A stretch of DNA of 64,000 nucleotides from Morella rubra (Eukaryota > Streptophyta > Magnoliopsida > Fagales > Myricaceae), in contig CM025856.1 of assembly GCA_003952965.2 (NCBI GenBank), positions 21,607,351-21,671,350 on the forward strand. Reading direction: 5' to 3'. The notes below the pieces were generated by a model that saw only the letters and a list, made by a program, of their open reading frames with translations, did not search any database and was not told the origin of the DNA. The position numbers were made by a program, and so were the translations under genes. Positions 13,133-25,302 of this stretch are shown piece by piece; the stretch's first letter is position 1; every line of letters begins with the position of its first letter.

Positions 13133-14450
13133 CATATTGTTAGGGTCCCTTCAGCATGTTTGGTATGACTTGAATTATGTAAAGCTTCTCCATGGAAATT
13201 CTCGTTTCACTTCTTCAAAGTGATGGTAAATTAAATTGAGATCCTCTTCTGAGCTCTTCTTCTGCTTTTTTCAAGAGTGAATGTCTGCTATAGAATCGAC
13301 ACATCTAAATTGCAGAATTTTCTTGTGAGTACTCTAATCTGTCTGGTAGAAAGTAAAACCCGTTCTTCGAGGCTGGATCTGAATAATTTGCCTTCTTCGG
13401 GTGATAGATTATCGAGATTATCTACCAAACAGAACTCGCAATTCTCGGAAGCTGGAATTCCCCCCCTTCTGTGTTTTTTGTTGGAAAAACGCCTCCTCCG
13501 TTGGGATTTCTCGCGGTGCTATCAAACTTCTGGATTTTCATCTCTGGATTGAACGTTGTATAACCAAAATGATGTTGATACGTAAATCAGTTGGGTGGTA
13601 TCAGTAACACATCGATCCCGCTGATGTATTAGATGATCAGGAAAAAAGGAAAAGGTGAAGAATAAAATTAACTGACAGCATTTCTGCAACGGATCTACAA
13701 AATTTTTCCCCTAAACAATATCCTCTGGGAGACACGGTAATGCCCCAACGTCGTGATCCACGTGCAATTGGCAAAAACATAAAAATATCACCGGCATGGA
13801 TCCCACACTGGTAATGGGACAAAGACTTAGCTGGAATACCACCAGATGCCAGTCAACATGTTACCCGGTTAAAATGGATGATCTTGGCTCAGATCCAACG
13901 ATCTCACATCCAGTAAAAAGGTTGAACAGACGGGAATTACATCAGTACAAACAGTATATAGATCACATTCTTTATAATTTTTTATTTAAATTGTACAATT
14001 TATAAAAAATAGATTGTGTAGTATATAATTTTTTGTTTGAATTACACAATTTAAAAAAAAAAAAGATTGAATATGTGTGTTCGGATGTAACAGTTCAAAA
14101 AGAGATAAACATAATAAATAATTTTATTACAAGACTAATATTATCTAAAATTTTATATAAATAATTAAATAATATATGATCTATTTATTATATCTCTCTT
14201 TAAATCCTACCATATAATTTATAATCCAGACAGACAATTATACAAGTCATCTAATCGGGTACGGTTGGGAGGTGCAATTCACCATTCACATAAAAGCGTA
14301 CGGTGTTTAATGTCCTAACCGCAATAATCCGAAACGGGTCGGTTCCGGAGAACTTAAGCATCCGAATTCAATGCACGAAAGGTCAAGAACGGTGGGGCTC
14401 ACTGTCTTAGCCTACGCAACCCCCAACCCCAATCGAAGAGACGGTTAGTT
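13133..14450. other. Intergenic, AT-rich
   Basis: This stretch separates the BRE gene from the tubulin promoter. It contains the BRE 3' UTR and an AT-rich segment (13970-14220) with repeated attgtacaattt/attacacaattt motifs that look like a degraded MITE. No supportable gene was seen. Confidence 0.45.
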
Positions 14451-14716
14451 AGGTGTATGTGCACTACTGGCTGTCATACACAAACAACGATTTTGGCATA
14501 CTTCAAAAATATCCCATCCCGCCCTCTATTATTACCGTCATATCCCCCCCGAATCTCCCTCTCCCCCTCTCCCTCCCCCACTCCCACTCCCTTCATATAC
14601 CCCCTTGGCTCTCCCTCTCTCCCTCGCTTTAGTCTCAACCTCTCTCAAATTCACCTACGCTCGTATCCACCAAAACCGTTAAACTGACATTCCAGTTCCC
14701 ATTTCGCTGAAACACA
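14451..14716 (+). promoter_or_regulatory. Beta-tubulin promoter-proximal region and pyrimidine-rich 5' leader
   Basis: The 200 bases before the tubulin ATG are strikingly C/T-rich (14521-14650, repeated ctccctctccc). A weak TATA-like catatac lies near 14595. Pyrimidine-rich leaders are common in highly expressed plant genes. The transcription start cannot be placed from sequence. Confidence 0.45.
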
Positions 14717-17196
14717 ATGAGGGAGATCCTGCACATTCAAGGAGGCCAATGCGGGAACCAAATCGGGTCTAAGTTCTGGGAGGTGATCTGCGACGAGCAC
14801 GGGGTCGACCCGACGGGGAGGTACAAGGGCGATGTGGGAGAGTCGGATCTTCAACTGGAGCGAATCAATGTATACTATAACGAGGCTTCTGGTGGGAGGT
14901 ACGTGCCCAGGGCGGTGCTCATGGATCTTGAGCCAGGCACCATGGACAGCATCAGATCGGGCCCGTTCGGGCAGATCTTCCGCCCCGATAACTTCGTGTT
15001 CGGGCAGTCCGGTGCCGGCAACAACTGGGCCAAAGGTCATTACACTGAGGGAGCGGAGTTGATCGATGCGGTTCTTGACGTCGTTCGTAAGGAGGCTGAG
15101 AATTGTGATTGCCTGCAAGGTATTGTCGCTTTGAATTTCGATCTTTTTATTTATAATTCTCTTTGTTTGCGTTCTAAGTTCGAATCCTTGCGTACATTCA
15201 TTCATCTGAAATGCGTGCGGCGCGCGTTCTTGAATTTTATAAGATTTTGAGCTCTCAGTACTTCTGTGGTAATTTCAACTCGCTAAAGAAGCGTTGCATT
15301 TCAATCGCCGTCTCCAAAATGGAAGTCGAAAGAACGCAGGCCACTGAATCTGATACCATAAAAAGATAATTCAATAAAGTCCTGCCTGAGAGTGATATCA
15401 CTTTGTCTTTTCGGTTTTCGTGGACCTCATTAACTTTTTGTTCCCTAAATGATGCATACAGCCCCTTGATAGGTATAAATCTTTGGTGTTTTCTAATAAA
15501 GCGTGATTATATTTATTTATTTCTCCCCTTTTTCACGTTGGATATTAAAAATTTGCTTCACAGTGGGTTTCATAGTCAAGAGCAGTGCCTATAGTCTACA
15601 AGCTTTTTCACTATTAGGGATAGCTGTTGATGCGCTTAATATTATATTACGGTGTTGATTGGGCTTAGTTGGCTGCAGGCCCCTTCTTTGTCTGGCGTGG
15701 AGACACGATCTTATTATATCTTTTGTGATGTATAATTGAATCGGGAAATCTATAAATATCTATACTTGATTATATCATGATTGTGATGGCCTAACATGAG
15801 ATCACATGCTGCCGACATTGCTTCTTTAACACAACTACAGAAGCATTAAGATTTATGTCACGCATCCATTTCACCTGCTCGTGGGCCCTTGTCAAGACAA
15901 CAATGAATGGGAATCATAGATCTAAAAACTATGTGATACCACTAGCGGTAATAGTAAAATGAATCAATCATTATCTCAACTTTATTTACTGGGATCCCCA
16001 CCGATCCCCACCTTCATCGACAGAAATGAATTGACGTGTTTGTCTCTGGCACCTGGATTACATCTGAGTTAAGACATAAACGGATTTTGAGACTGGAAAA
16101 GTGATTATTGTGGCAGTATTGCTATAGTGCAAATCAGCGATCATTAACCTGTGATTACCGGACTGTGAAAGCATGACTTCAATGCTCGTCGTTTATTAGA
16201 AACTAGTTAGTAGATGATAATGTATGCATTATGTGCTTAAATACAGTTTCTGCTAATGGAAGTATGATTTTTCTCTCCTATGAGTTGTGACCGGGTAAAA
16301 GTGCCTTTTTCCCTAACTGCGAAGGATGGGAGCTTCGAGCTTTAGACCAGAAATGTTTAACAAGAATTTTGACTTGTAACGTTGGATCCATGAGTTAATC
16401 AAAAAATCAAAATCCCACTGGCTGGTAATTGGGATGGACATTTGCAAATTTTCATACCAAACTTGCTGGTTAAGCTTACCTGACATTCTTTTTATGGCCA
16501 GGTTTCCAGGTATGTCACTCGCTTGGAGGAGGCACAGGGTCTGGCATGGGAACCCTTCTGATATCGAAGATTAGAGAGGAGTATCCAGACAGAATGATGC
16601 TCACATTCTCTGTTTTCCCCTCACCAAAGGTCTCTGACACAGTTGTGGAACCATATAATGCTACCCTCTCAGTTCACCAGTTGGTGGAGAATGCTGATGA
16701 ATGCATGGTTCTTGATAATGAAGCACTTTATGACATTTGCTTCAGGACCCTAAAGCTCAGCACTCCAAGCTGTGAGTATCAAAATATTTTTGTTTCTTAT
16801 TTATCCTTTTTGGTTTTCTGGATTTGGCCTCAAAATGAAGCATGACATAAGTATCTAAAACTTGCATTATTTACCCTCGTTTTGCAGTTGGTGACCTTAA
16901 CCATCTGATCTCTGCAACTATGAGTGGGGATAACATGTCATGGCCGCTACCTGCCTCAGCAATGTTTCCCTGGGCAGCTGAACTCCGACCTCCGGAAGTT
17001 GGCTGTCAATCTAATTCCCTTCCGCCGCAAAGCCTTCTTGCACTGGTATACTGGGGAAGGTATGGATGAGATGGAGTTCACAGAGGCGGAGAGTAACATG
17101 AATGATTTGGTGGCGGAGTACCAGCAATACCAGGACGCAACCGCTGATGATGAGGGCGAATATGAGGAAGGGGAAGAAGAGACTTATGAAGGCTAA
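14717..17196 (+). CDS. TUBB: Beta-tubulin gene with scrambled and shortened exon 3 (broken or misassembled)
   Basis: Beta-tubulin, the GTP-binding subunit of microtubules. Exon 1 (14717-15119) gives [17 protein letters not shown] through CDCLQ; exon 2 (16502-16771) gives the nucleotide-binding [10 protein letters not shown] loop through STPS. Both are intact, with the conserved plant intron positions. MREI is the N-terminal tag known to mediate tubulin mRNA autoregulation in animals. Exon 3 (from 16888) is abnormal. After SATMSG comes a piece matching HGRYLTASAMF, normally about 65 residues further on, then [19 protein letters not shown], then directly [13 protein letters not shown]. About 125-130 codons of the body are missing. 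Read in frame from exon 2 it stops at 17067-17069; the correct C-terminus (acidic tail ending EETYEG) is in another frame. No functional tubulin can be made from this sequence as written. It is either a pseudogene or an assembly chimera of paralogous reads. Confidence 0.88.
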
Positions 17197-17634
17197 GAAC
17201 TGAAACGAGTTTGGTAACTACTTTCTATGCCGAGTGTTACTAGCTCCCTCTTATCTACTAGTGTGGCTCTCGGTGTTTCTTCAGTTTGTTCATGGGTTTG
17301 TTATTGTGTTTCCATATTCAGTTCATCCCATTAATCATTGTTTGACATTTTGTAGTCCATGTGGACACTGTTGGTTGTTCTATTCAAAACTATCAGCATA
17401 TATGTCAATTTGCCTATAAACCCCAATTGAAAGGGGCTTCTTTTTTGTTATTGATAAACATTCTCGGCTTTCTGTTCATAGCTAGTCTTTCATGCTCTAC
17501 CCTCCTGCAAAGGGGCATATTGTTCTTCCAAGGGTAGTTGGAACTAAACGGATCTAAATAGGTGTTGGACCGTTGCAGCTCGAGCCCAGCTACTGCCCTG
17601 GGTCGAGACTGGCTCCATGACAATACTCTTCCGG

Positions 17635-17829
17635 TTATACTACGTCCAACGACACCAACCATTCTACCAGTCCACTCTTTGTGACTGAAAACAGCAGCCG
17701 TTATACTGCGTCCAACGACACCAACCATTCTTCAGTCCACTCTTTGTGACTGAAAACAGCAGCCGTTAAACTGCGTCCAACGACACCAACCATTCTTCCA
17801 GTCCACTCTTTGTGACTGAAAACAGCAGT
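17635..17829. repeat. Three-copy 65-bp tandem repeat downstream of tubulin
   Basis: Three units of 64-66 bp lie head to tail (17635-17700, 17701-17765, 17766-17829). Each contains gcgtccaacgacaccaacc, then ccattct, then gtccactctttgtgactg, then aaaacagcag. They differ by only a few substitutions and short indels. A fourth partial unit near 17870 retains gactgaaaac. No function is apparent. Confidence 0.85.
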
Positions 17830-19548
17830 GCCTATAATTCTTGTTTTATCTAACTCCTAAAGAACAGTTTTCAGAATGACTGAAAACGGCGACATCGATT
17901 ATCTTCGTACGTTTGATTTGGTGGCCAGAAAATCCGTTTATTCCCCCGCTACTTCCCGACCAACCCTATCACTCCCGATTAAAGACTGGAATTCTTGAAC
18001 ATTAAAAAAGTAGAGATACTAAAATAAGGAACCAAAAAAGAAAAGAAAGGCAAATAGAAAACAAAATATGAGTAAACGAAGAACGACAAAAAAACTGAGA
18101 AGAGGAATTAAAAAATCAGGGGCATTGCATCAGAGTCATGGAAGTATGATGTGGAACACCGCTCACATTGAAAAAATGTAAGCTTCTCACAACACAATAG
18201 AAAAATTCGTCATCCTTTGCACGGCCCCTTGGTTTTTCCCACTGCTAATAAACAAATCGCAGACACACCCACGCAAACACGCACACGCAGACGGAGGAAT
18301 AGAAAAGCATTTGACTCTGGAATTCGGCGGAGGTTTGAAGAGAACGAAGCAGCGTGCTTGCGTTGGTTTATAAACGAGCCGAAAGTTCAGAACTCTACTA
18401 GGGTTAGGGAGATTGGGACTTTGGATGGGCCTCAAACATTAACGGGTTGAGTTAATGTCCTTACTGATTATCATTTCCAGACTGTCATGTAGCCCAGCCC
18501 AATGACAACCCTTTAATGAATGGGGTTGCCCATTCACATTATTAGTAATCGAAGATGGAGGTTGAAGGCCCATTTATATTGTTACTAAATTACTAATTGA
18601 TAAAAGCCAAGACCATGGGAAATTTTCACATTTTTTCTTCTACAAAAAGGTACAGTTCTGATCTGAAAAGTAGTCAGCCCTAGCCATCAGAGAAGTCAGC
18701 CACATGTTGGATCGTTGATCATCTCAGAAACTGCAGCCAACAGTTAGAAAGGAAGTTGTATAGCAGGACAACAATTAATTAGGTGTTATGAATTACTCCG
18801 ACAATTTTGCAGATAGTATTAGAATGGAGCAGTGAACTTTTACGTAGTATTTGGTTACTTAAAAGTAAATTTTTATGTGTTTAAAAAAATTTAGAGGGAT
18901 AAAAATAAAAATAAAATTTTAAAATGTATTTGATAAAAGTGAAATTTTAATAAAATTTTACTTAACAAACGCTATGTTTAGTGACACGGCATAAGCTGCT
19001 CTTAACCTTGACAACTAAAACCTGAAAATCATGTACCCGTGGATTCAAATATTCTACGTGACAATTACCCAATCCTTCCCACCAGATATTCTACCAAGTG
19101 GGCCGTGGCCATGGGAACAAAAAATACAAAACCCACTTGTGATTAGTTTTGTTCCACAAAATGTCAGACTCCAACATCACCCATAAAGGTGCCAATATCG
19201 AGTGCACACATAAATGGTACTTCCCAAATTTGGGGAATTTCTATACAATCTAGGACGTGTCATTTGCGGGCATGAAAAAGCCGATAAATTTTCAGCAACT
19301 TTTTCATATTATAGAAACATTTCCTCAATAGACCCAAAAATTATGGAGCTCTTCCAATTTACAATTAGATATCCCCCAGTTAACAAACATTTCGACAAGA
19401 ATCGTGGAGCTCTTCCGATGTACACCTACATACCCAGATAACCATGTAATAGCCTACTATGGTAACTAAACCATCTCATAAAAATGAAAAATGAAAGAGA
19501 AATAAAAAGTAATCCCTCGTCGTTTCGTGTAAGGTGTAACACGCTTGA
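17830..19548. other. Intergenic region
   Basis: No supportable gene was seen between the tandem repeat and the end of the minus-strand FDLNVP gene. AT-rich sequence at 18840-18980 has ends resembling short transposon relics. A short frame at 18217-18450 has low complexity and no recognisable domain. Confidence 0.4.
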
Positions 19549-20945
19549 TTAGCATTGCTGGAGCTTCTTGGCCCTGTAGATCTGCATCCTTCTCTGTCTA
19601 GCTTGAGCCGCCATGACTTTAAGTAAATTCTGGTTGGGCACGTTGAGATCAAAGGGTCCGTGCGAGTCAATCCCAACCATCTCCTCCGCAGGGACGTTGA
19701 GATCAAAAAAACTGGATGGGCCAATACCGTTGTTGACCGGCGGGACACATCCGGCAGTAGATGGCAAGGACGAATGCATTTGAACCTTCTGATCCGCGTC
19801 TTGATCTTCGCCACTGAGAGAAAAGACGGTCTTCAACCTTTTGCCATTTTCATTTTCCAAACATTGTCGAAGTCTTAACTGTACAAAAGCAAAACAAATT
19901 TAAATTTAGATTTAAACAAATGGACCCGACCTAGAAAAGTTTTTCTTTTCCCCCAGGAAAAAAAAAAAACTACCTTTGCTTCCATATCTAAATTGCAAGC
20001 TTTCACGTCATCGCAATTACGCCTCATATTTTCTATTTCCTGTTTGGTTTTCACAAGTGTTAGGGAGAAATTATCGCTGCAAATTGTTCTTGAAAATGAA
20101 AACGGGAAATAGGAAGATAAAGTAGCAGACATTTTTTTTTTGAGGGTGAGAGGGTTAAAATTCTAAGAAACTGACAAATCCAGAAAGAAGAAGAAACAAA
20201 AAAAAAAAACACTCACCAGTTTTAGCGACTCCCTGCGCTTAGTTAACCCATCTATGATCTCCAACCACTCCTCTCTCTTCTTCGACATCAAGAACAACCC
20301 AAACAGAAAAATCAGTAAACAGAAAAAAAAAAAAAGAAGGAAAAAAAACATGAAAGCCTCAAAGAACAGGCATTGGAAAAAGAGAGAGAGAGAGAGAAGA
20401 ATTTCTTGAAAATTACAAAGGAAAAAAGACCAAGAGGGAGACTCTTTGCAGGGAGTTAGTTCAAGATAGATGGACAATCACAAAACCCAGGAGTCAAAAC
20501 GTCTAGAAGCTTGACCCCATCGAGAAAATTACAAGAGACTGCAAGAGCAAGAGAGAGATACCTTTTTAAGAGGGAGTTTTCTTTTCAAGGACCGCTTGGG
20601 CTTCTCGTCCGATTCGCTGCTGGGCGCGAACGAAAGAGGGGTCGCAGGGCTTGAAGCCTCGGCCTTGACCGCCGGTGGACCTTCCTTCTCACATTTAGGA
20701 CCCACAGAACCAACACCAGTCCCACGAAGAAGATACTCTGACGAGGAAGAACACCCGAGACCAACACAAACGAAAGATCGCGACGGACACCCCCGAGATC
20801 TCCTCCCTTTGACGGCCCACGACGGAAATCTCCTGCGACTCTCGGATTCAAAGAATAGTTTAGGCAAATGGAGCAAGATATCGGCCGTCTCAAACTCGCA
20901 AGCAGTGAAGTTACTCCACGAAGCGTCTTCGCTCCGTCGAGTCAT
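19549..20945 (-). CDS. Plant nuclear-type coiled-coil protein with two FDLNVP (EAR-type) motifs
   Basis: I do not recognise a named gene. Four minus-strand exons fit one frame: 20945-20562, about 20282-20217, 20039-19974 and 19878-19549, about 281 residues. The N-terminal part has an ETADILLHLPKLFF-like segment and a Ser/Pro-rich linker. A basic patch follows (KPKRSLKRKLPLKK), then a charged helix typical of coiled coils (EEWLEIIDGLTKRRESL, then EIENMRRNCDDVKACNLDM). The C-terminus carries FDLNVPAEEM and FDLNVPNQNLL, followed by basic RQRRMQIYRAKK. (L/F)DLN-type motifs recruit TOPLESS-class corepressors, so a nuclear repressor or adaptor role is inferred. The exon-2 acceptor is uncertain by one codon because AAG is repeated there. 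Splice sites are otherwise canonical and the phase is 0 at every junction. Confidence 0.72.
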
Positions 20946-22327
20946 TGTTTCTCAGTGTCTTCTCTCTCTCTCGCTCTCAAGCTTTCTTTCTCATTCAACA
21001 CAAAGAACAACTTCCAGAGAAAAAGCGAGAAAGAGAGAAGGAAAGGCGGCAGGGGATTGGATTAGGGAGAGAGAGCACAAGAGCGGAAGAGAGAGCTAAA
21101 ACAAAAAAAGAGAGCAAAAGATTTTGTTGCTTGGGGACGGGGCTAATGCAGCATATAAAGCAAATTGAAGGCCATAGCGAAGCGAAGGATGTGGCTGAGG
21201 ACACGTGTCATATAGATGGGAGATTGGTCTGTCTCGGAGAAGTAGGGTTCATGGTCTCTGTTCACTACGACCGGTGAAGAAGCGCGTGCGTGCGGTGCAC
21301 GTGCGCACTTACAAGTAGTGTAATTTCTCCATTTGTTTCCGTGTGTCTCTCGCTCTAAATCACCCTCAAAACCCAAACCGAAGTATCCGCGAACAAATCC
21401 TCTTGATAAAAAGCCGCCCGAAAACATGATTGGGCACAGACTTCCGAGTCATTTGATTCGTTTTATGGGTATTAATTGCACTTCAAAATTTACCAATCAT
21501 GTCCCTAACCAAAAACCCTCTCCTTTCACTAAACAATTTTACCAAAAGCACAATATCTTTTGATAAATTATGAAGGACTAAAACTTAAGCAAGGGCATAA
21601 CGTCTGGCCATCTTGCACTTTGTTCTTCAAAGATTGCCAGATTATTTCTGTTTGGACCTCGTTAAAAGAAGATGGTTAAGAAGATGGTTATTTTGATTGG
21701 CTCACCAATAATTACGTGGGATCTTCTTTGGAGAAGACCATTTCTCCAAAAAGCAGAAAATCACTTTTCCATTTGTTGTACTTTACAACACATCATCACT
21801 TCAAAGAACCAAAATGACGAAGAGGCTCGAAAGAATTAAAGAAATCCCAAAAGTTGAGGGGACAAAAAAAAAAGAGGAAAAATTTATGGTGCTGCTTCAC
21901 AGTAAATATCTGACGACCACGAGATTTCCCCGTACATCTGCTCGTTAACAGAATTAACAAAAGCACTTATTGGGCTAGACAATCATATTCTTGGCGTTAG
22001 GCTTCCTACCTCCAAGGCCTTTGCTATTACAAGTGGATTTACCAAAATGCCACACTTCTATAGCGAATTTTACGCGTAGGATCTTCTTCTTCCCTCTCTT
22101 CCCTCTCTTCCAAAATCCGAGCCATCAAATGTGTACAAAGCATTAAAGGTACGTTCACTCCCGCCCTCAGTCGGGGACTTGTCGCCCGGAAATATAAGTT
22201 GATAAATGTATTTATACGTGCAAATAGTCCAAATATTCCAGAGCCTACCTTCTCAATCGGTGCTGTAAACTTAAATTCCATAGGGTAAAGTGGAAAATGG
22301 TTCAATAAATAAGATACCAACGGAAAC

Positions 22328-22619
22328 ATTTTTCTTTTTATCTATAAATCTTTTTCTCAGGCTAAGATACCAACCACTTAAAATTTCTTTAAAAAATAAA
22401 TATTTTGATTCTACCATCAAATGTACAAAGCACAACTCAGTCGGATCATGGTCGAGGAAGAGAAGAGGTAAGATATTTTTCTTTTTATGAGACTATAAAT
22501 CTTTTTCTCAGGCTAAGATACCAACCACTTCAAATTTCTTTAAAAAATAAATATTTTGATTCTACCCGACATCATCATAGTATACAACTGTCGGATCATG
22601 GTCGAGGAAGAGAAGAGGT
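22328..22619. repeat. Two-copy ~145-bp tandem duplication
   Basis: Units 22328-22469 and 22475-22619 both start atttttctttttat and share ttttctcaggctaagatacc, then aaataaatattttgattcta. Both end tcggatcatggtcgagg, aagagaagaggt. The middle of the second unit has diverged by a short replacement. No gene is involved. Confidence 0.85.
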
Positions 22620-23575
22620 TATATCAATCTCTGATTTCATCCTCTTTCTGCTTCATAATTTGCGGAAAGGAATCATCCATAAAAGAAGAACTAGAAGGGA
22701 TACTGGGCCTTTTCATCCAATATTGTTTGGGGTTCTGTTTCAAAACTTCAAAAGGAGCTGGAAGGAAAAAGAAAGCTTAGGTGAGAAAAAAGGACAAAGA
22801 TCGCGCTTAAGTGTGACAATTCGTCCAGCTTTGAATGGCACTAAAAATAGCTTTACTCCTAATTAATCTTGTAGAGTTCAGTTTAATATTAAAGTAATGG
22901 TAGGTAGTTGATGTTGGTTGATATTTGTACAGGTCAGTTTATATTAAAAATCTCCTTTTGTTTGTTTTTAAAAGTATATGATGATTTTGATTGGTTCTAC
23001 AGTTAAGCAGGGTTTTAGTGCAATCTTTCCACATTCTGTCTCATCTGATAAAAGTAGCTCTTGTTCATTCATTAAGAAATTTTGATTTGGGACATGATGC
23101 TCTTTTCAAGGAAAAACCTGATGGCATTTCCCTGACATATAGTGCCAGGTACATTATATTTTTCCTCCTAATTTGTGCAAGCCTATGGCTACGAGGAAAC
23201 TATATCAGCCCCTAACACACAGATTATAACACATGAAAGATTCGAAGCCTGGGCTTCTAACCAAGATGGTGCTCCCCATAAGGCAAAACTGATGGATGGG
23301 GGCCCATAGGCTATAGGGGGCTGGCATCCCATAATAGATGTTCTTCTTATTTGTTTTTTGGTTCAATGAGCTTTGGGGGAAAAGGGATCAGGGGCTTAAG
23401 GAGCTTCCCGTAGCTTGGCCCGTAGGTGTTCATCAGCCATAATTCTCTTGTTTGTCTCTTTTGCATTCTCTTTCCTGATTTTCTCTATAATATTTTATAC
23501 ACCTTTTCCTGCTTCAACAACTATTTCCCTGCAGATTTTAGATTATTCCTACGGTTTTTAACTCTAGCTTTATGA

Positions 23576-23793
23576 TGTTCGGGTAAAATTTTCAGAATTT
23601 TAAATATAATGTGAATATTTAAGTGATATTAAAATTTTATTGATATTTTGTAAAAGTTGTTGAGTTGTATTGATATTTGTAAAAAAAATAAAGTTGAGTT
23701 GTATTGATGTTTGTGTAGAAGTAATGTTGGGATTGTAATTTTAGAGTTTTGGATTTAAATTCTAAAAATTTCAGGCAAACGAACATGCCCTAA
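23576..23793. mobile_element. Candidate MITE with imperfect terminal inverted repeats
   Basis: The left end (gatgttcgggtaaaattt, then tcagaatttt) is the imperfect inverse of the right end (aaattctaaaaatttc, then aggcaaacgaacat). The interior is AT-rich and noncoding, with a repeated gttgagttgtattgat motif. I could not confirm a target duplication. Confidence 0.5.
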
Positions 23794-24103
23794 GCCTCTA
23801 GCAATATTACTTCACCTTTTTCTTTGCTGATGATTTTTTTTTTCCTTGGCAAATATCATTAATACTAGAAAAATGCAAATACAATTAAGGTGGTCCAAAA
23901 TACTCATCTTGCCTGGAGAACAAATACTGGTAAAGCTAAAACATCCAGAAAACCAAAAAGCTGCTGATTGGCAATTCAACCTGCAACCAGGTGAGCCATG
24001 GTGTTTCTGCCTCCGCTGAACCCATAAAAGTCTCCTGTCTCCACTCTGATGACTTTTTAAAATATCCTTCGTCTTCTGGAAAAATCCAACCAATGGCCCT
24101 TCA

Positions 24104-24511
24104 TCAATGAAGTACCTTTTTCTTCTTGTCCGCCTTAGCCTCCTCTCTAAGCCGAGCAAGAGTGATCGTTTCAAGGCTTGCTGTCTTATCTTCGATTTTC
24201 AGGACCGCATAAGAGTTATCCGGTAAAGTAGTTGGAGGTTTAGTGCTGATAAGAGTCTCATCCTCGACTGTTACAGGTCTCTTAGAACTACCTGGAAGAG
24301 CTTTCGAAGATCTCATCATTATAAATTTACACGGAGAAGAAATACTTACATTGCTTTCAATTCTCCGTCTCTTGAGGCTCCTTAATGGAATAGAACCGGT
24401 ATTATTTTGCCCAGATTGTTTAAGTAGAAGAAGAGTACCAACAGCCTCGCTTGCCTGGTCGTCAGAAGAGTCACCAAGAGGACCTGACTTGATACCGCCG
24501 TTATCCTCCAT
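24104..24511 (-). CDS. Hypothetical 135-residue protein, possibly first exon of a longer gene
   Basis: I do not recognise this protein. The ATG at 24511 (MEDNGGIKSGPLGDSSDDQ) is preceded in frame by a stop a few codons upstream. The product is Ser- and Lys-rich with a basic patch (RSLKRRRIES) that could be a nuclear localisation signal, and ends in LREEAKADKKKKVLH. The sequence AAAAAG-GTACTT near the end could be a splice donor, so the ORF may be the first exon of a longer gene or a fragment. Nothing downstream on the minus strand gives a clear next exon. It lies just beyond the decayed gene copy starting near 25075 but shows no similarity to it. Confidence 0.35.
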   Translation of the reverse strand: MEDNGGIKSGPLGDSSDDQASEAVGTLLLLKQSGQNNTGSIPLRSLKRRRIESNVSISSPCKFIMMRSSKALPGSSKRPVTVEDETLISTKPPTTLPDNSYAVLKIEDKTASLETITLARLREEAKADKKKKVLH

Positions 24512-25074
24512 TAATGCTTCTGCTTCTAGCTCGGAATCTCACAAGGAGTTTTATGCCCGCTGAGGAAGCTGATTAAGGAAAAACTACCCTTGAAACGAAA
24601 GAAAAGATTGAACAAAAATAAGGGCTTTGCAGGAGATCTCGTCCGGTTTAGTAAGATGGTGGAAATCTATTTGAAATTTGAATGTGATTTGACCATTACT
24701 AAAATAAAGGAATAAGAATTTGAGATGGATTCAAATACATAACTGTTAATGAGCAAAATGGAATTTTTTCTCCCAGTCCAAACCTGATTACAGCCCGCTG
24801 ACACAAAATTTTTATTCATAATCTCTTTTTAACCAACTTTTTAAGTTTTTTACCAACTTCTACAATTTTCACAAATATAATCAACATTAGTCTTATCCAA
24901 AGGTAAGAGTAATATTAGGTTGGACTTAGGCTCTATACTATTTGCTACATGTCTTAGGAGAACCAAAAGCTAATTGAAGGGGAAATAGAGCCCAAAGCAT
25001 ATAAACTTCATATTAGCATCTCATATTAACAATGTGGGACCAATGTCATACTCTCCAAATAGTCAATAGCACAT
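24512..25074. other. Intergenic, AT-rich
   Basis: I see no gene, repeat or structural signal in this stretch beyond AT-richness. Confidence 0.35.
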
Positions 25075-25302
25075 CTTCACTCTTTAGAGCCCAAACCATG
25101 ACTCCTGTTATCTTCTTTTTATTAGAAGCAAGGGAGGCTGATTTTTTTTTGTTAGCCAAAACAATGTCATCCTATGAGCTTCCATCTTCAATATTCTGCT
25201 TCTTGGGCAGGTATGATGCAGTTTTGGTTGTGTAGTCCTCCTTTTTATCGAAGTAACCGAAGAAGGTAATTTCTTCTCAACACTGACAAACTGAGTGCTG
25301 GT

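Larger units (their letters stand above)
20946..24103. other. Upstream region of the FDLNVP gene and intergenic DNA
   Basis: The first 200 bases are GA/CT-rich and likely the 5' leader and promoter of the minus-strand gene. The remainder holds a 145-bp tandem duplication (22328-22619), a MITE candidate (23576-23793), and AT-rich sequence. No coding region with recognisable features was seen. Confidence 0.4.

Noticed and set aside
17414-17728. 104-codon minus frame with repeated MVGVVGRSIT
   Set aside because: It is a by-product of the 65-bp tandem repeat, not a gene.
17635-17829. CRISPR-like array
   Set aside because: The units are contiguous without spacers, and the DNA is plant nuclear.
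20596-21099. Plus-strand frame of 167 codons
   Set aside because: It is antisense to exon 1 and the leader of the FDLNVP gene, in GA-rich DNA, with no splice or family support.
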